Assembly (NCBI GenBank): GCA_034766995.1
Contig: CM068313.1
Span: 11,783,012 to 11,847,011, forward strand
Origin: Acanthacorydalis orientalis
Lineage: Eukaryota; Arthropoda; Insecta; Megaloptera; Corydalidae
Reading direction: 5' to 3'
DNA: 64,000 nt
The translations under genes were made by a program, and so were the position numbers. The stretch's first letter is position 1, and each line of letters starts with the position of its first letter. This document shows positions 51,446-61,980 of the stretch, piece after piece. The notes beneath the pieces were generated by a model. It was not told where the DNA came from. It saw only the letters and a program-made list of their open reading frames with translations, and did no database searches.

Positions 51446-51815
51446 ATTTGGATATTTTATATATTGCGGATATGGCGGATATTGCGGATATGGCTTATTT
51501 TGTTGATATGTAGGATATTGTGGTAACTAGTCAATACCGGTGGATTCGTCATTTAATGCTTTATGTATATTTCTAGACAAAATTAACATCGGTCCATAAT
51601 AAATGTCGGAAATATCAAAAAAACTGTAAAATGTCGGCAAAAATGTTTGTTATTCCATCATAAAATATGCAAAATGTTATAAAACTAGCAACTATTTCAT
51701 ACTGATCGATGCATAATTTCATGTTCTATATCGTAAATGAGACAAAATTAACATAAGTTCATAATTAATACCGAAAAAGTTACAAAAACCGCAAAATATC
51801 CGCCCAAAAAAACAC
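51446..51815 (-). repeat. right end of array, minus-oriented half palindrome
   Basis: Starts with TATTGCGGATATGGCGGATA and continues with TTATTTTGTTGATATGTAGG and diverged minus monomers. It matches the right half of the left-edge palindrome (13,866 onwards), but here no matching left half precedes it. The array ends near AAAATATCCGCCCAAAAAA, about 55 bp before a mariner derivative. Confidence 0.85.
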
Positions 51816-51869
51816 GTTATTCATAGCGTGCTTTTTCCTGTACTTCTCTGTGTTATTTGGAGTCTAAAA

Positions 51870-52389
51870 GATTTTGGCGTTAAAATTAATTCGGTGCCTT
51901 TTTTATAGAAAATGAGCATTTACGGAAAAGTGGAATACATTTCAATCTTCAAAATGTCTCCTTTTATGTTATTTAACTTCTCCGTCTGACGGGTAACTGA
52001 CGAATCCCTTGTTGAAATAAGATGACGGCTTTAAATTGATGAAGTGGTAAAGCGTTTTCGGAGCTCTTCCACTGTTTTAGCATTCTTTCCATGTCTTATG
52101 CGTCACATAATCTTTCCCCAAAACTGAACAAATCATTTGTGTGACTTCAAAAGTATTTTTTTTAACTAGAATGCGAAAGGTATGAAATACCTAATATACT
52201 GATTTTTGAATACCATCATGTTCACTACTGTTTTGAGGTTGTACCAACTGCTTTGTCAAGATATATAGTGTTTTTAAATGTTAAGGTTGGCACTTAAAAA
52301 TCCTAAAACGACGAGAAAATATTTTAATATAAATCAGCGTTATGATTAATTCAATTTAGATGCACACAACTAATTTTCCACGCCTAATA
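51870..52389 (-). mobile_element. deleted mariner derivative, family M1 copy a
   Basis: Same family as 59,269-59,720. On the minus strand it starts at about 52,389 with TTAGGCGTGGAAAATTAG and ends near 51,870 with ATTAATTTTAACGCCAAAAT. Copy b has the intact-looking ends AGGTGTAAAAATTAATTG and AATTTGTACACCTAATA, so these are degraded terminal inverted repeats. The AGGTGTACAA core resembles mauritiana-type mariner ends. Between the 5' end and the ATG both copies align well (AATTGAATTAATCATAAC versus ACTGAATTAATCATAAC). It lies just outside the satellite array. No clean TA duplication is visible. Confidence 0.75.
51943..52216 (-). pseudogene. mariner transposase remnant in copy a
   Basis: Starting at ATG 52,216, the reading is MVFKNQYIRYFIPFAF, stop, LKK, then FEVTQMICSVLGKDYVTHKTW, which corresponds to the mariner N-terminal helix-turn-helix region (ATEMICSVLGED-VTHKT). 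It then jumps to a C-terminal stretch ending near the final GDYFED-like motif. The whole catalytic core is missing, and stops and frameshifts are present. It keeps about 70 bp of N-terminal coding sequence that copy b has lost. Confidence 0.75.
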
Positions 52390-54099
52390 ATTAGTATCAT
52401 TTACAGTAATTCACAAAAATAAAGCCATAATAACAATTAAATAAAAAAAAATGTGTCATCAGCGGTATTTATAACAATTATATTAAACACGAAACGAATT
52501 CATCAAAAACAAAAAGATTTCAATGCTTCTGAAGACAAATATATTCTTGAAAAAAAAACTTAACAGTTTATTTGAGTGTTTTACAGCAACAGATGTGTCA
52601 AAAACAGTTCTTCAGTTTCTGTCGAGTGTTTTTATTAATACTTAATCATGTTTTTAGTTCGAGTACGGAATTACCGGCACGAAGGTCATATGCCTGTTTC
52701 GCGGAGATACGGCTATTACGAAATGAGAATATTTTCGTGTAGTTTCAAGTGGTTAAGAGGTAATGGTCAATTATATCCTTTTACTGAACTGATGTAGGTT
52801 CTGCTCGCCCAAACTAGTTCAGACAATCTAATTATTCGAATATAACAAGATAAGTTTCTTGCATGATCATTAATAATATTCCGATTTGAATAAGAAGTCA
52901 ATATCATACAAGTGTGGAGAATATTAAAGGATTACAGTTCTCGAATATTCGAAAATGTGCATATATTAATAAATGTAGGTCGTTAACGTTAAACGATTAG
53001 GATCATTTATTTGATGTCGTATATTAATAAAATCGTTTATTTACTGTAATTATTTCCATTTTAAATCGAGTGAAGATCTAAAAGTCAAGATAAACGTATT
53101 TATTTGTGTAGTAAATATTTCAAGTGATTACAAACCAGATAACATTTAATAAATATTGTAATATAAGATAGCACATCACACATATTTTATTCATCGAATG
53201 TATTTTGTATTATAACGTAATACAAAACACATTAATTGTTTAACGAGTTCAACGAATACATTAACTCGTCAAATTAGTGTTAAAAATTAAATCATTTGTA
53301 TCATAGAAATAATACGTTTTATTATTTATACAGATTTTATATTAGTGATAAAATAAGAAAATGAAGAGCAGTTAGGTGAACGAACACAGCATGTAATATT
53401 ATGAATATTGAAAATAATTATTCCAGTTAATATTTTTTATGCTAGAAAATAGTTCAATTGCTGTAATTATTTCTAGCAAAAAAATTGTAAATTATTTAAA
53501 TATCTTTAATGACGTAATACTCGAAGAATAGAATTCATTTATAAATATTTTTTTACATTTATATTGAATATTTATTTTATATCTAAATATTTTATTTTAT
53601 TTTTAGGTATATATTTTGGCATAGAAAAATTTTCATTTTTTTCATATAGTTTATTTAAAATATTCGAAAGTTTTAAAAATATATTTATAATGACAATAAA
53701 GTTAATTCAAAAAATATAATATTTAAGAAGAATTACATACATTTCATACAAATGAAATAATATTTAAATTATAAAGAAAAAAATCTGAATTTATCATATA
53801 ATTAGTTTTTTTTTCTTCATAAAAAGATCTTAGGAACTTATTACAAATATAATAATTTATTATAATTAATCTGCAATGAATGCTAATTGTATAAAAGTGA
53901 TGTTACTTTTTTAATTTATATGAAATTTTAGACATTTTCAGACATTACATAAAAAAATATTTTTTCTTAGAATAAATTATACCAGCGGCAGCGTTTCCTC
54001 TCAAAACAAAACTATATAATATATACTTATTTACCATTTTATTTTATTTTTTTGCTAAAAATAGATGCAAGAAATTATTCCAGAATTCAATTTTATAAT
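52390..54099. other. AT-rich non-coding stretch
   Basis: No supported gene, RNA or structured repeat. A GC-richer patch at about 52,660-52,810 has no open frame of note. Confidence 0.45.
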
Positions 54100-54467
54100 C
54101 AGACCCGGATTTACACTAGGTGCCTCCCTTGGGTCACCAGTCAAATACCGCCCCTCCTCCTAATTTTGTCGAAATGAATTAAAAGAAATCCGTGAGTTAA
54201 TAATTTTGAGAACATTTCAACAGAAAAAAATTTAATGCATTTTCTATTCATTTAATTTATTTAAAAATTATAAATTATGAAGTTCTGTTACAAACATTTT
54301 TGGATTTAATTTTTTATTTCATAATTGAGCTACTTGTAAACCGAATTTATGATTGAAAATAAAATTTCCAGCTTTTCAAAATTTGTCGCCCATCAAAATT
54401 GGCAGCCCCTTAAAAATATCCGTCCTGAGCAGTGACCCACGTTTGCCCCTGTCTAAATCCTACGCTG
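54100..54467. mobile_element. hAT-like MITE, 368 bp
   Basis: The left end is CAGACCCGGATTTACACTAG. The right end, read on the other strand, is CAGCGTAGGATTTAGACAGG, so imperfect terminal inverted repeats begin with CAG as in many hAT elements. The inner parts both reach TGGGTCAC/GGGTCACT. Flanking octamers TTTATAAT (54,092-54,099) and ATTAAAAT (54,468-54,475) match at 6 of 8 positions, compatible with a decayed 8-bp hAT target-site duplication. The interior has no transposase frame. Non-autonomous and old. Confidence 0.6.
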
Positions 54468-54979
54468 ATTAAAATTCATTCTAAGCTCTCGCAACTCTAA
54501 AAATACAATACTGACTCAGATCATTTTTTTGTAACAATTTTTTTTTTTATATTTATATGTCGTTATTCATGTAAAATTAACCAGTATCCCAGTGCTTGAT
54601 ACTCATTACGGGATTTAAAAGACATGTATACAAACTACCTTTTTAATAAACCAAATCATCTCAGTTCTTTTAATTTCACAAAACTCAACAACAGCCATCG
54701 AAAATATAAAATCGATCATTTTATATACAACAGCTTAATACATAAATCTATATTACATTTTTGTAATATTATATTTATAAAAACGTGTTCAGTTTGCAAA
54801 ACAATATAAATAATTATCTCATGTGAGTACTTTGATTGATAATCGTATTATATTTAAGAAGCGCTTGTGTTGCTCTCGGACGATATTCAACTCTGATCAT
54901 TTTTAAGAGATTTCTTACATTTTTTTTTCTTTTTCGCTATGAAACAACAGTAGTGTGTAGATCATTTAATTAGGGTATA
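54468..54979. other. AT-rich stretch without supported gene
   Basis: The 61-codon plus-strand frame at 54,624-54,809 has very low complexity and no recognisable motif. Nothing else seen. Confidence 0.45.
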
Positions 54980-55240
54980 CATAGTATCACGGTGGTATGG
55001 CACCGTGTTGTATGTCGGGTATGATTATTACTTGGTCTGTGATGTTATATGATAGTGAGCGGCGACCCCTGACCGGCGCGGGTCACGTGAGACCGTCACG
55101 CCACGCGCCGATAATCCATACCACCCGACCGAGCGACCGGCTGACCGACCGCTATGGTTACGACCGTGCTCTTCTTAATTGGCACGCGCACCAACGACCG
55201 CGGATGAACTGGTTTTACGATCCTTGCGTTATGTGATGTA
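54980..55240. other. CpG-rich block with GACCG repeats; possible promoter or exon
   Basis: A clear GC- and CpG-rich island. It opens with a small hairpin, CACGGTG-GTATGG-CACCGTG (54,989-55,008), then holds about eight GACCG motifs between 55,069 and 55,202, with a close cluster CCGACCGAGCGACCGGCTGA. The 79-codon plus frame at 54,997-55,236 has no recognised domain and overlaps the hairpin. The composition suggests a promoter or 5' exon of an unseen gene, or an unmethylated CpG patch. I cannot choose a strand. Confidence 0.35.
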
Positions 55241-55965
55241 CGCACGCATGGTTTACCATTTTCGCGTACGCATTATATATCATAATCACCGTGATCAGCC
55301 ACTGTCATCGGTAAACGAATGAGGCCGCCACGTCTTAGATTTTCTGAAGAATAACTACGAGGAAATCGAGTTCACACTCACTGCAAAAGTTCTTAGATGC
55401 TTACTTTAAAAATGTTGCATCATTTTTTCCATTTATTCGTGAACTTAAATGTATATTTTTTTGTTTATCTTATCTGTGTACCTTCGTTATCTTCTTTTAT
55501 AAATATCGCCTCTGATTCACTTAAGTTGCGTCTTGACTTGAAACTTAGATGACGAGCTTCAAATTGTGTAAATCAATGAAAACGCAACATTTAAGTATCA
55601 TATAATCGTGGGTGGTACTGCTCACATGGATTTGGAACTTGGTTGAAGCTCAACATTAAAAGCCAAGCTAAACAAGCTCGCTGCATGGCACTATACATAG
55701 ACGCATAGAATTTTTACTTTTTATTAAATGAGGTTATTTTCTCACAATTATTTTCTAATTTATGTTACGAACATATAATCGTTTACATATTGACTAATAA
55801 TATTAAATGTAAATTAAACAATAACTTTTGTGTTTGTATATATAGAATAATACATTGAAATACGTATTTTAAAATGCTTTTAAAAAAAATAGATTATTAC
55901 ATTAAGCGTTTTGACACTTATAAAAAGCCTGTGTTAGAGAGGCTATATAAGTCTCTAGTTAAGTA
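55241..55965. other. stretch without supported gene
   Basis: More balanced composition up to about 55,720. A piece at 55,610-55,710 has weak, broken resemblance to a LINE protein, too weak to call. No other feature. Confidence 0.4.
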
Positions 55966-56520
55966 TTAGGTTGGTAGGAAAATAATTACGATTTGTAACC
56001 TTCAAATTCATATACATTTTTTAATTTAAGTGGTTTTAAGTGGTCCAGAACTGCTGGAGACTAACGATGAACTTTTGTGCAAGCTCTCGAATTGTTGTGC
56101 GTGGTTCTGATTCAGCTAACGCCTTCAGTTGGTCATTATAACCTGAAGAAGGACGACCGCGACCTTCTTCATCTTCAAGGCTCTCGTCCACATCATGTCA
56201 TTTTTGGAACCGTCATTGCATCGTATGTTCCTTAACAGTACGCACACCAAAAGCATCGTTTAGTTTACGAGCACTTTTTGCTGCTTTACCACCCTTTTGA
56301 ACTCATACAAAAATACTATTATTTGCTTCTTTTCCATCTTTAATTCAGTAGCCCAATTTGATGCAAAATTAATAATAAAACCAAAGTCGATGTTACCAAA
56401 ATACAGACCGAAAAATCCACTTTAAAATAATATTAACATGACACGATGAAATGACACTTTCATTGAAAAAAGTAAAGTTAGAATTCAGGAAACAAAAACC
56501 TTAATTATTTTCCTCTTTCA
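55966..56520 (-). mobile_element. deleted irritans-like mariner element
   Basis: The left end TTAGGTTGGTAGGAAAATAA follows a TA dinucleotide and matches the irritans-type mariner end (TTAGGTTGGTGCAAAAGTAA form). The right end, near 56,501-56,520, shows TTAATTATTTTCCT, a degraded inverted copy. The element is about 555 bp compared with about 1.3 kb for a full-length mariner, so more than half is missing. The coding remnant is on the minus strand. Confidence 0.8.
56048..56336 (-). pseudogene. mariner transposase N-terminal remnant
   Basis: Starts MEKKQIIVFLYEFKR at 56,336. After a frameshift it continues with SARKLNDAFGVRTVKEHTMQ, then DESLEDEEGRGRPSS, NDQLKALAESEPRTTIRELA and QKF. This is the paired helix-turn-helix DNA-binding domain with the GRP linker of irritans-type mariner transposases. 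The catalytic domain is absent: after the second helix-turn-helix the sequence runs into the left terminal repeat. An internal stop and a frameshift confirm it is dead. Confidence 0.8.
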
Positions 56521-58159
56521 TATTCAAGCTGTGTAAATCATGGTAGCCAAACTTTTCAAACCTCAAATCAAGGCACATATTTATTTTATTCAGGGTATCT
56601 AATGGCACGTATTCAAAAAGTGTAAGTTTTTTCTAATTCCATTTTACAAATTAATCATTACAATTCGTATAAACGAATACATAAAATTTACCATTAAAAT
56701 TCGAGTGATAGAGCTGAACCAAGAGCTCAACTCTAAAATGAATTTATAAAGAGAATATAGACAAAAATTCAATCGAGCTGTCACAGTTATTTGAACAATT
56801 ATACAGAAAGTGTAACAGTTTAATGAATATAGGATAGTAGCGAACACTTTTTTCGTAGAAATCAGACTGTCTAGATTTCTGTTACTATTCAAAGTAATCC
56901 GAAAACTATTCAAAAGAATCTAAATATGTCAGTTAGTCAATTAATAGCTCAGATGACAATAAATTGAGTATTGGAGTGATTTTGCACAAAAACTTGAATC
57001 TTTTTCCTTACAAAAGTCAATTAAAAAAATAAAATGAACTTGACTGACTTTGTGTAAAAGTGAACAGACCGGTTGAAAAAGACAAAACTTTCATAAACTA
57101 CTTTTAATATTCATGACAATTATTGAAAACAGTTCCAATACAATTTTAGTAGTTCAGTTTCTATTGTTTTAATATAAAATTGAAAACTTAAACGATTGAA
57201 CACATTATTAACCTAGGTTTAAATAAGAAGTAATTTAAACCTAATGTAGAATCGAGAATTTTACAACAATTATCTGTGGCACTAATCTCACAGATATGGA
57301 CGCGACAGAAATCCCCAGATAATCGATAAATCAACTAAAATACAAAGTGAGTGACTCAATAGTGAAAATGCGAAGACAAATATCTTTTTGTTTAATCTTC
57401 TTACGATAAAAAAATCGGTACTATTTACCCTTTTCACAATATGTCTTTATACATAACCATTTCAGAAATAAATCCTGCAAATATTCTAATTTTTTCAAAG
57501 TTTAAGATTGGAAATATTGTAATCATTTAACATGTAGAAACATTTATTTTTTTCTGTAATACCACCACTTTATACTGTTTAAAAAAATTAAATATCATTT
57601 TAAACATTACAATAAGAGCTTCATCTAACACTAACATAATAAATAATAATTTTTCTTATCTGATTCTTGATGAAAATAAATTATTTTTATTCAACAAAGC
57701 TGCACTGTTAAATTATTATAAAAAAAAATTACAAATTATCTCAAGAAATACGAATTTAATAAGTTTGTTTTAAAGGATAATAAAATAATTCTTGTGCACT
57801 AACCATAGACAATAAATATTATTCGTAGAAAACTTGAACGTAAATACCAGTATATTTACATTAAATTATGAATATATTTCGCATAATAGCGTGAGTTATG
57901 TAACATTGTCGATCATTGTACACACATATATCCATATATGAATATATAAACACTTCGCAAGAAACCAGACACATCAATGTATTTAGAAGTGTTACATTTT
58001 ATTTGGATTAGAGAACCCTAGATTATTTAATTTTATTGTAATATGAATTCCTTCTCTTTAAATTATTATTCGGTAAACTATTGATATTTTAAATACCTTC
58101 CTGTATATCTACCCCGATGTATCCGCTTGAATATGTAGATGCAGATTTTTTCATACATG

Positions 58160-58162
<3 letters not shown>
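56521..58162. other. AT-rich non-coding stretch
   Basis: The 89-codon minus-strand frame at 56,644-56,913 is rich in Asn, Ser and Ile, with no recognised domain. No RNA gene or repeat family was recognised. Confidence 0.45.

Positions 58163-58228
<66 letters not shown>
58163..58228. repeat. (TA)n(TG)n microsatellite
   Basis: TA run of about 50 bp followed by about eight TG repeats. The open frames over it are artefacts. Confidence 0.9.
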
Positions 58229-58504
58229 AAAGATAAGATGCATGTCTCCCGTAACATAGGAAATAACAATAATAATCGTAATAATAACATAATATGCTAG
58301 GTTATGAAAATAATTACTTCCGCTTAGATGATATCCGATCTCTACGCAAGAAGACATCGTAGCGCGCTTCTTTCTCGAAATCATCGATCGTGAAGTTCAT
58401 TCATAATAATTTCATGTTCAGCATGTTCTGTATTAAAATGCGCGTTAGAAATCCTATTGTTAATTATATTACTGGCATATTTTATTACGGATCTCTATGA
58501 TTAT

Positions 58505-58521
58505 ATATACATGTATGTGTG

Positions 58522-58552
<31 letters not shown>

Positions 58553-58570
58553 ATATATATATATATATAT
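58505..58570. repeat. mixed TA/TG microsatellite
   Basis: Alternating TA and TG dinucleotide runs. The 60-codon frame starting at 58,497 is an artefact of them. Confidence 0.9.
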
Positions 58571-58940
58571 AGTAATAAAACGTACGAAATGTATAATTCG
58601 AATTAAAATACATTTGCATTTTTTTAAATATGTATACATATATTTTTTAAAAAAATTATGGACAAAAAAGAATTCTTAATTGTAGGTGTGTAAGAAATTT
58701 TAATGTAGAAGTATAATGTGTAAAATTATATTTGCTAGATAAATTATTAAAAATGTAAATTCAGTTTATAAAACAAACGTATTTCTAAACACATTATAAT
58801 AAATTGTCAGTATCTAAGAATTCGTTTAAATTTTTTGTTTAAATTTCGGAATTTGATATAATTTACTTATGTTTTCTGTGTAAAGGGAACACTTGCTTCC
58901 AATTCTACCCTTTTTAATATATACTAAAAATTATTTTCTA
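58571..58940. other. AT-rich non-coding stretch
   Basis: Nothing recognised. Confidence 0.5.
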
Positions 58941-59060
58941 TTAACCCTTTCGCGACAGCGGAATTGGCCGACAGTATGTACTGATGGATGGGTCGTCGTG
59001 CCATTAATGTATACGTAGCATAAAAAGGGTCTCGCACTTTCGGAGCTCCCCTACGCTTGT
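58941..59060. mobile_element. possible piggyBac-like terminus
   Basis: TTAA followed by CCCTTTCGCGACAGCGG (58,941-58,961) has the form of piggyBac-like element ends, which insert at TTAA and start with C runs. A GC-richer stretch follows to about 59,060. I found no matching end with GGG-TTAA in view; AAAAAGGGTCTCGC at 59,021-59,034 is only partly similar. Weak call, and could be chance. Confidence 0.25.
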
Positions 59061-59236
59061 GTACTAATTATGATTGATAAAAAGGATACATGACATACTT
59101 AAAACGAAATAATGTGTTTAGTGCGTGGCGTGGCGCTAGAGTTTACAAATAAATTTTAAATTATCAATTATTGAACATTTTAAAATGGAAAACAATTGCA
59201 TTGATTGAAAAAATAAAAAAGTCATTTTTAAAATAA

Positions 59237-59237
<1 letters not shown>

Positions 59238-59270
<33 letters not shown>
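59238..59270. repeat. (TA)n microsatellite abutting mariner end
   Basis: Pure TA run that ends exactly where the terminal repeat of the mariner derivative begins. Confidence 0.9.
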
Positions 59271-59275
<5 letters not shown>

Positions 59276-59720
59276 GTAAAAATTAATTGTGTCTTTAAAC
59301 TGAATTAATCATAACTCTGTTTTAAATTAAAATATTTCTCAACGTATTAGAATTTTGAAATTCCAACTTTAACATTTAAATCACCATATATGTTGTCCAA
59401 TCAGTTAGTATAACCTCACAAAACATTAGTGAATACGATGGCGTCTGAAAATCGGTATATTAGACATTGCATACTTTTCGCATTACAACTGAAAAAAATC
59501 GAAGATGCAAAAACAGTGGAAGAGGTCCGAAAATACATTACGACTTCATCGACTCAAAACCGACGGTTTTTTCGATAAGAAATTCGTCAGTTACTGGACA
59601 GATGGAGCAGAGTTATAGAAAATAATCGGAGATATTTTGAGGATTGAAATGTATTCAATTTTTCCGAAAAACATTCATTTTCTATTAAAAAAGGTACAGA
59701 AGTAATTTGTACACCTAATA
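59269..59720 (+). mobile_element. deleted mariner derivative, family M1 copy b
   Basis: Terminal inverted repeats are well preserved. The left is TATAAGGTGTAAAAATTAAT and the right, read inward, is TATTAGGTGTACAAATTACT, matching at about 21 of 25 positions overall. The TA target dinucleotide is present at both ends. Size about 452 bp. AGGTGTACAA resembles mauritiana-type mariner ends. The second copy of the family is on the minus strand at 51,870-52,389. Alignment between the two holds from the ends through the coding remnant. Confidence 0.85.
59438..59647 (+). pseudogene. mariner transposase remnant in copy b
   Basis: ATG at 59,438 opens MASENRYIRHCILFALQLKK, the start of a mariner transposase, then jumps to EDAKTVEEVRKYITTSS and stops at 59,576. 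The same phase continues as EIRQLLDRWSRVIENN to the natural-looking end YFED-stop at 59,645. The N-terminus is thus joined to the C-terminus with the catalytic domain removed. The coding part is 68 codons plus one internal stop, against about 345 in a full mariner protein. Confidence 0.85.
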
Positions 59721-61980
59721 CACTTTTCTTACTGGACATTTTCCATTTATTAACAATAATTTGACCGAACAAAACTATGCTATTTGAAAATCTACATATT
59801 ACATTTTTTCGTGTGTTTGTTAAATTTTAAAACTATTTACTTGTGAAGGTAACAAATACGGATCCACTTTATCTACAAAATAATTTAGAGACGTCTTTAT
59901 ATACTTATATTAAATATTAAGCACAATATACTGCATTAAATAAAAGAAAGTATTTATATTAATCTAAAAGATTTTTTGATTTTTTATATGATTAATTCAA
60001 TGCATTTTATTCGCTACTTAAATGAAAAAAAAAAACGATTTTTCTTAATGTATGGATAATAATTTATTTGTAAAAGTTCATTACGACAGTGTCGGAAACT
60101 GTAATTGTAATCATATGCTAATCCATAAAAAGTAAAATATTTAATTATACGGGAAAAGAAAAATTAATATAACAAAAAATATAAATTAAAAAATCATAAT
60201 GAAAATATTTTGTTATGAATATTTTAAATAAATTATCAAAAAATGTCTGATTAATAAAACATCTGAGATTTTTTTTTTAAAAAAATAAATTATTAATTCA
60301 TGATCCATTTGAATTTCAAAATAATAAATTTCAGCGTATAATTAAATCGTGCTTCCATTTATAGAAGAACGTATATTATTTAATTGAAATTTAATTATAT
60401 ATCATCATTTATCCTATCGAATTATTATCATTCGTTGAAAATATATTATTATTAAAATAAATAGACGAATTAAATGCGAATGTATTAATTAAAAGTATTT
60501 CATTATTTAATTGGAATTTAATGTAATTATTTTCATAAATTAGAATCTAAATTAAACAACTTAATTATTATTTCACATTGAAATCATCTCACTTTCTAAA
60601 TAAATAAACAAAAAAGCTATTGATCTAATCATCTAAAAGCAAGAATATTATTTGAATACATTTGACATTTGAATAAAAGGTCAAAACAATAATAAAATTC
60701 GAGAGAATATTAAAAAAATATATATATTAAACAACTATTATGATCCATTCGATGATGATCAATTAGATTGAAAGTATTCATTAACACTTAATGAATTTCG
60801 GCTTAAATAAAAAATGATCAATCATAGTCTCACCATTAGCAGTGCATCCATAAACACAAATATGTTCAAGGACAGATCCATTTTTAGACTATGCTAACCA
60901 TCTGATCTGAGGAATAATGAAGTTGATAATTAAAAAAAAGAAAATATGAAACAGGGAACTTAATAATGGAATTATCCAATTTTGTAAGTTCCATATTTAT
61001 ATTGTCCACCATATATGGTCCGTTATGGGCAATTAATACAATAATTCTTTCGTTGATGTAACTTTGATTGGATTAATCTATGACTTCGCACCAGTTGACC
61101 TAGTATACTATTAGTTTTAATCGAGTATGTTTAATAACTATATTTTAATTTTTAATATCCGCATCGCAAAGAAACAACCGTGCATATTTACATCTAAACG
61201 ATGATATCAATAAGTCAGTCTTAACGTTTGTTTTGGAATATAATTATTTTTGTTCTTAAGAAAATGAATATTAAAATTTTCATATCTATTAGACAGATCA
61301 CTGTCGTATATTATAATGAATTAATATTGAAAAATATATCTAAAATCTGTGTAAGAAAAGATTAATATCCGCCAAACAAAGTATTGAGATACGAGACAAA
61401 TATTTAATATCAGTTAAAAAAATCAACACTAAGCCATTTCATCTCCATTATTTTCATTATTATTATATATTCTAATTTTTTCAAGTTAAAATTTATTCTC
61501 AGAATTAAAAAAAATATACATTACGAATGTTTTATAATTTACATATTTTTACTCTGTACGTAGTTAAGCATTTCAAACAAAATAAAAAATCACTTGATGT
61601 TACAATTCTTCCATATTTTTCGATATCATTCAGAATTAAAACAAAGATGTATAAAAAATAATCGAAGAATTTGATAAATATATCATTTTTGATAAAAGAT
61701 AACAAAAATTGTAATAAAAAAGAGTATGAAATGTGTTTCATATATTTTTAAAACAATGTAAATCATTACTCAAGAGAGATCTTCACTTACAATTGATAGA
61801 ATATAAATGTAAGTTTACATTAAATTAAATTTTTATGAAAGTTTACTTTTTCAAATAAATATATTTAAATAACAAACTTAAAATTAAATTTTAAATATCA
61901 GTTTCAAAATGCAGCTGCATAATAAAATGTTTCATTCATTAAAACGGTCGAGTGCGTTAATATAAACTAAATATATGTGA
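59721..61980. other. AT-rich non-coding stretch
   Basis: Very AT-rich. The 69-codon minus-strand frame at 61,532-61,741 is Phe/Ile/Leu-rich, with no recognised family. A short segment at 60,048-60,095 resembles the end of the dispersed repeat at 1,001-1,185. Confidence 0.45.

Larger units (their letters stand above)
12459..51815. repeat. satellite array of inverted higher-order repeats
   Basis: One continuous array of related monomers. Each monomer carries an ATACGCATCGAACAGTATGA-like box, an ACATTTTGG-TATTTTA box, a TATTTTTGCGGAT box and CCGATGTTAATTTTG or its 186-bp counterpart. Monomers are about 164 bp at the edges and 186 bp in the amplified interior. Orientation alternates in blocks (plus: ACGCATCG; minus: CGATGCGT), so the interior is 12 large inverted repeats. 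Monomer junctions contain TATCCGCCA/TATCCGCAA 9-mer repeats. Interior copies are nearly identical; the edges are diverged. Open frames of 60-94 codons here occur on both strands around each palindrome and are not genes. The monomer size suits centromeric or pericentromeric satellite, but function is unproven. Confidence 0.95.

Noticed and set aside
12459..51815. CENP-B box in the satellite monomer
   Set aside because: The TTCGATGCGTATTTTAATG segment has a TTCG start but lacks the CGGG part of the consensus, so no box is claimed.
12459..51815. Telomeric array (TTAGG-type)
   Set aside because: No tandem TTAGG or similar 5-7 bp telomeric units were seen; the short units here are TATCCGCCA-like and only a few copies long.
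55610..55710. LINE reverse-transcriptase fragment (LNKLAAWH or KQARCMALYIDA readings)
   Set aside because: Resemblance is short and spread across frames, and could be chance.
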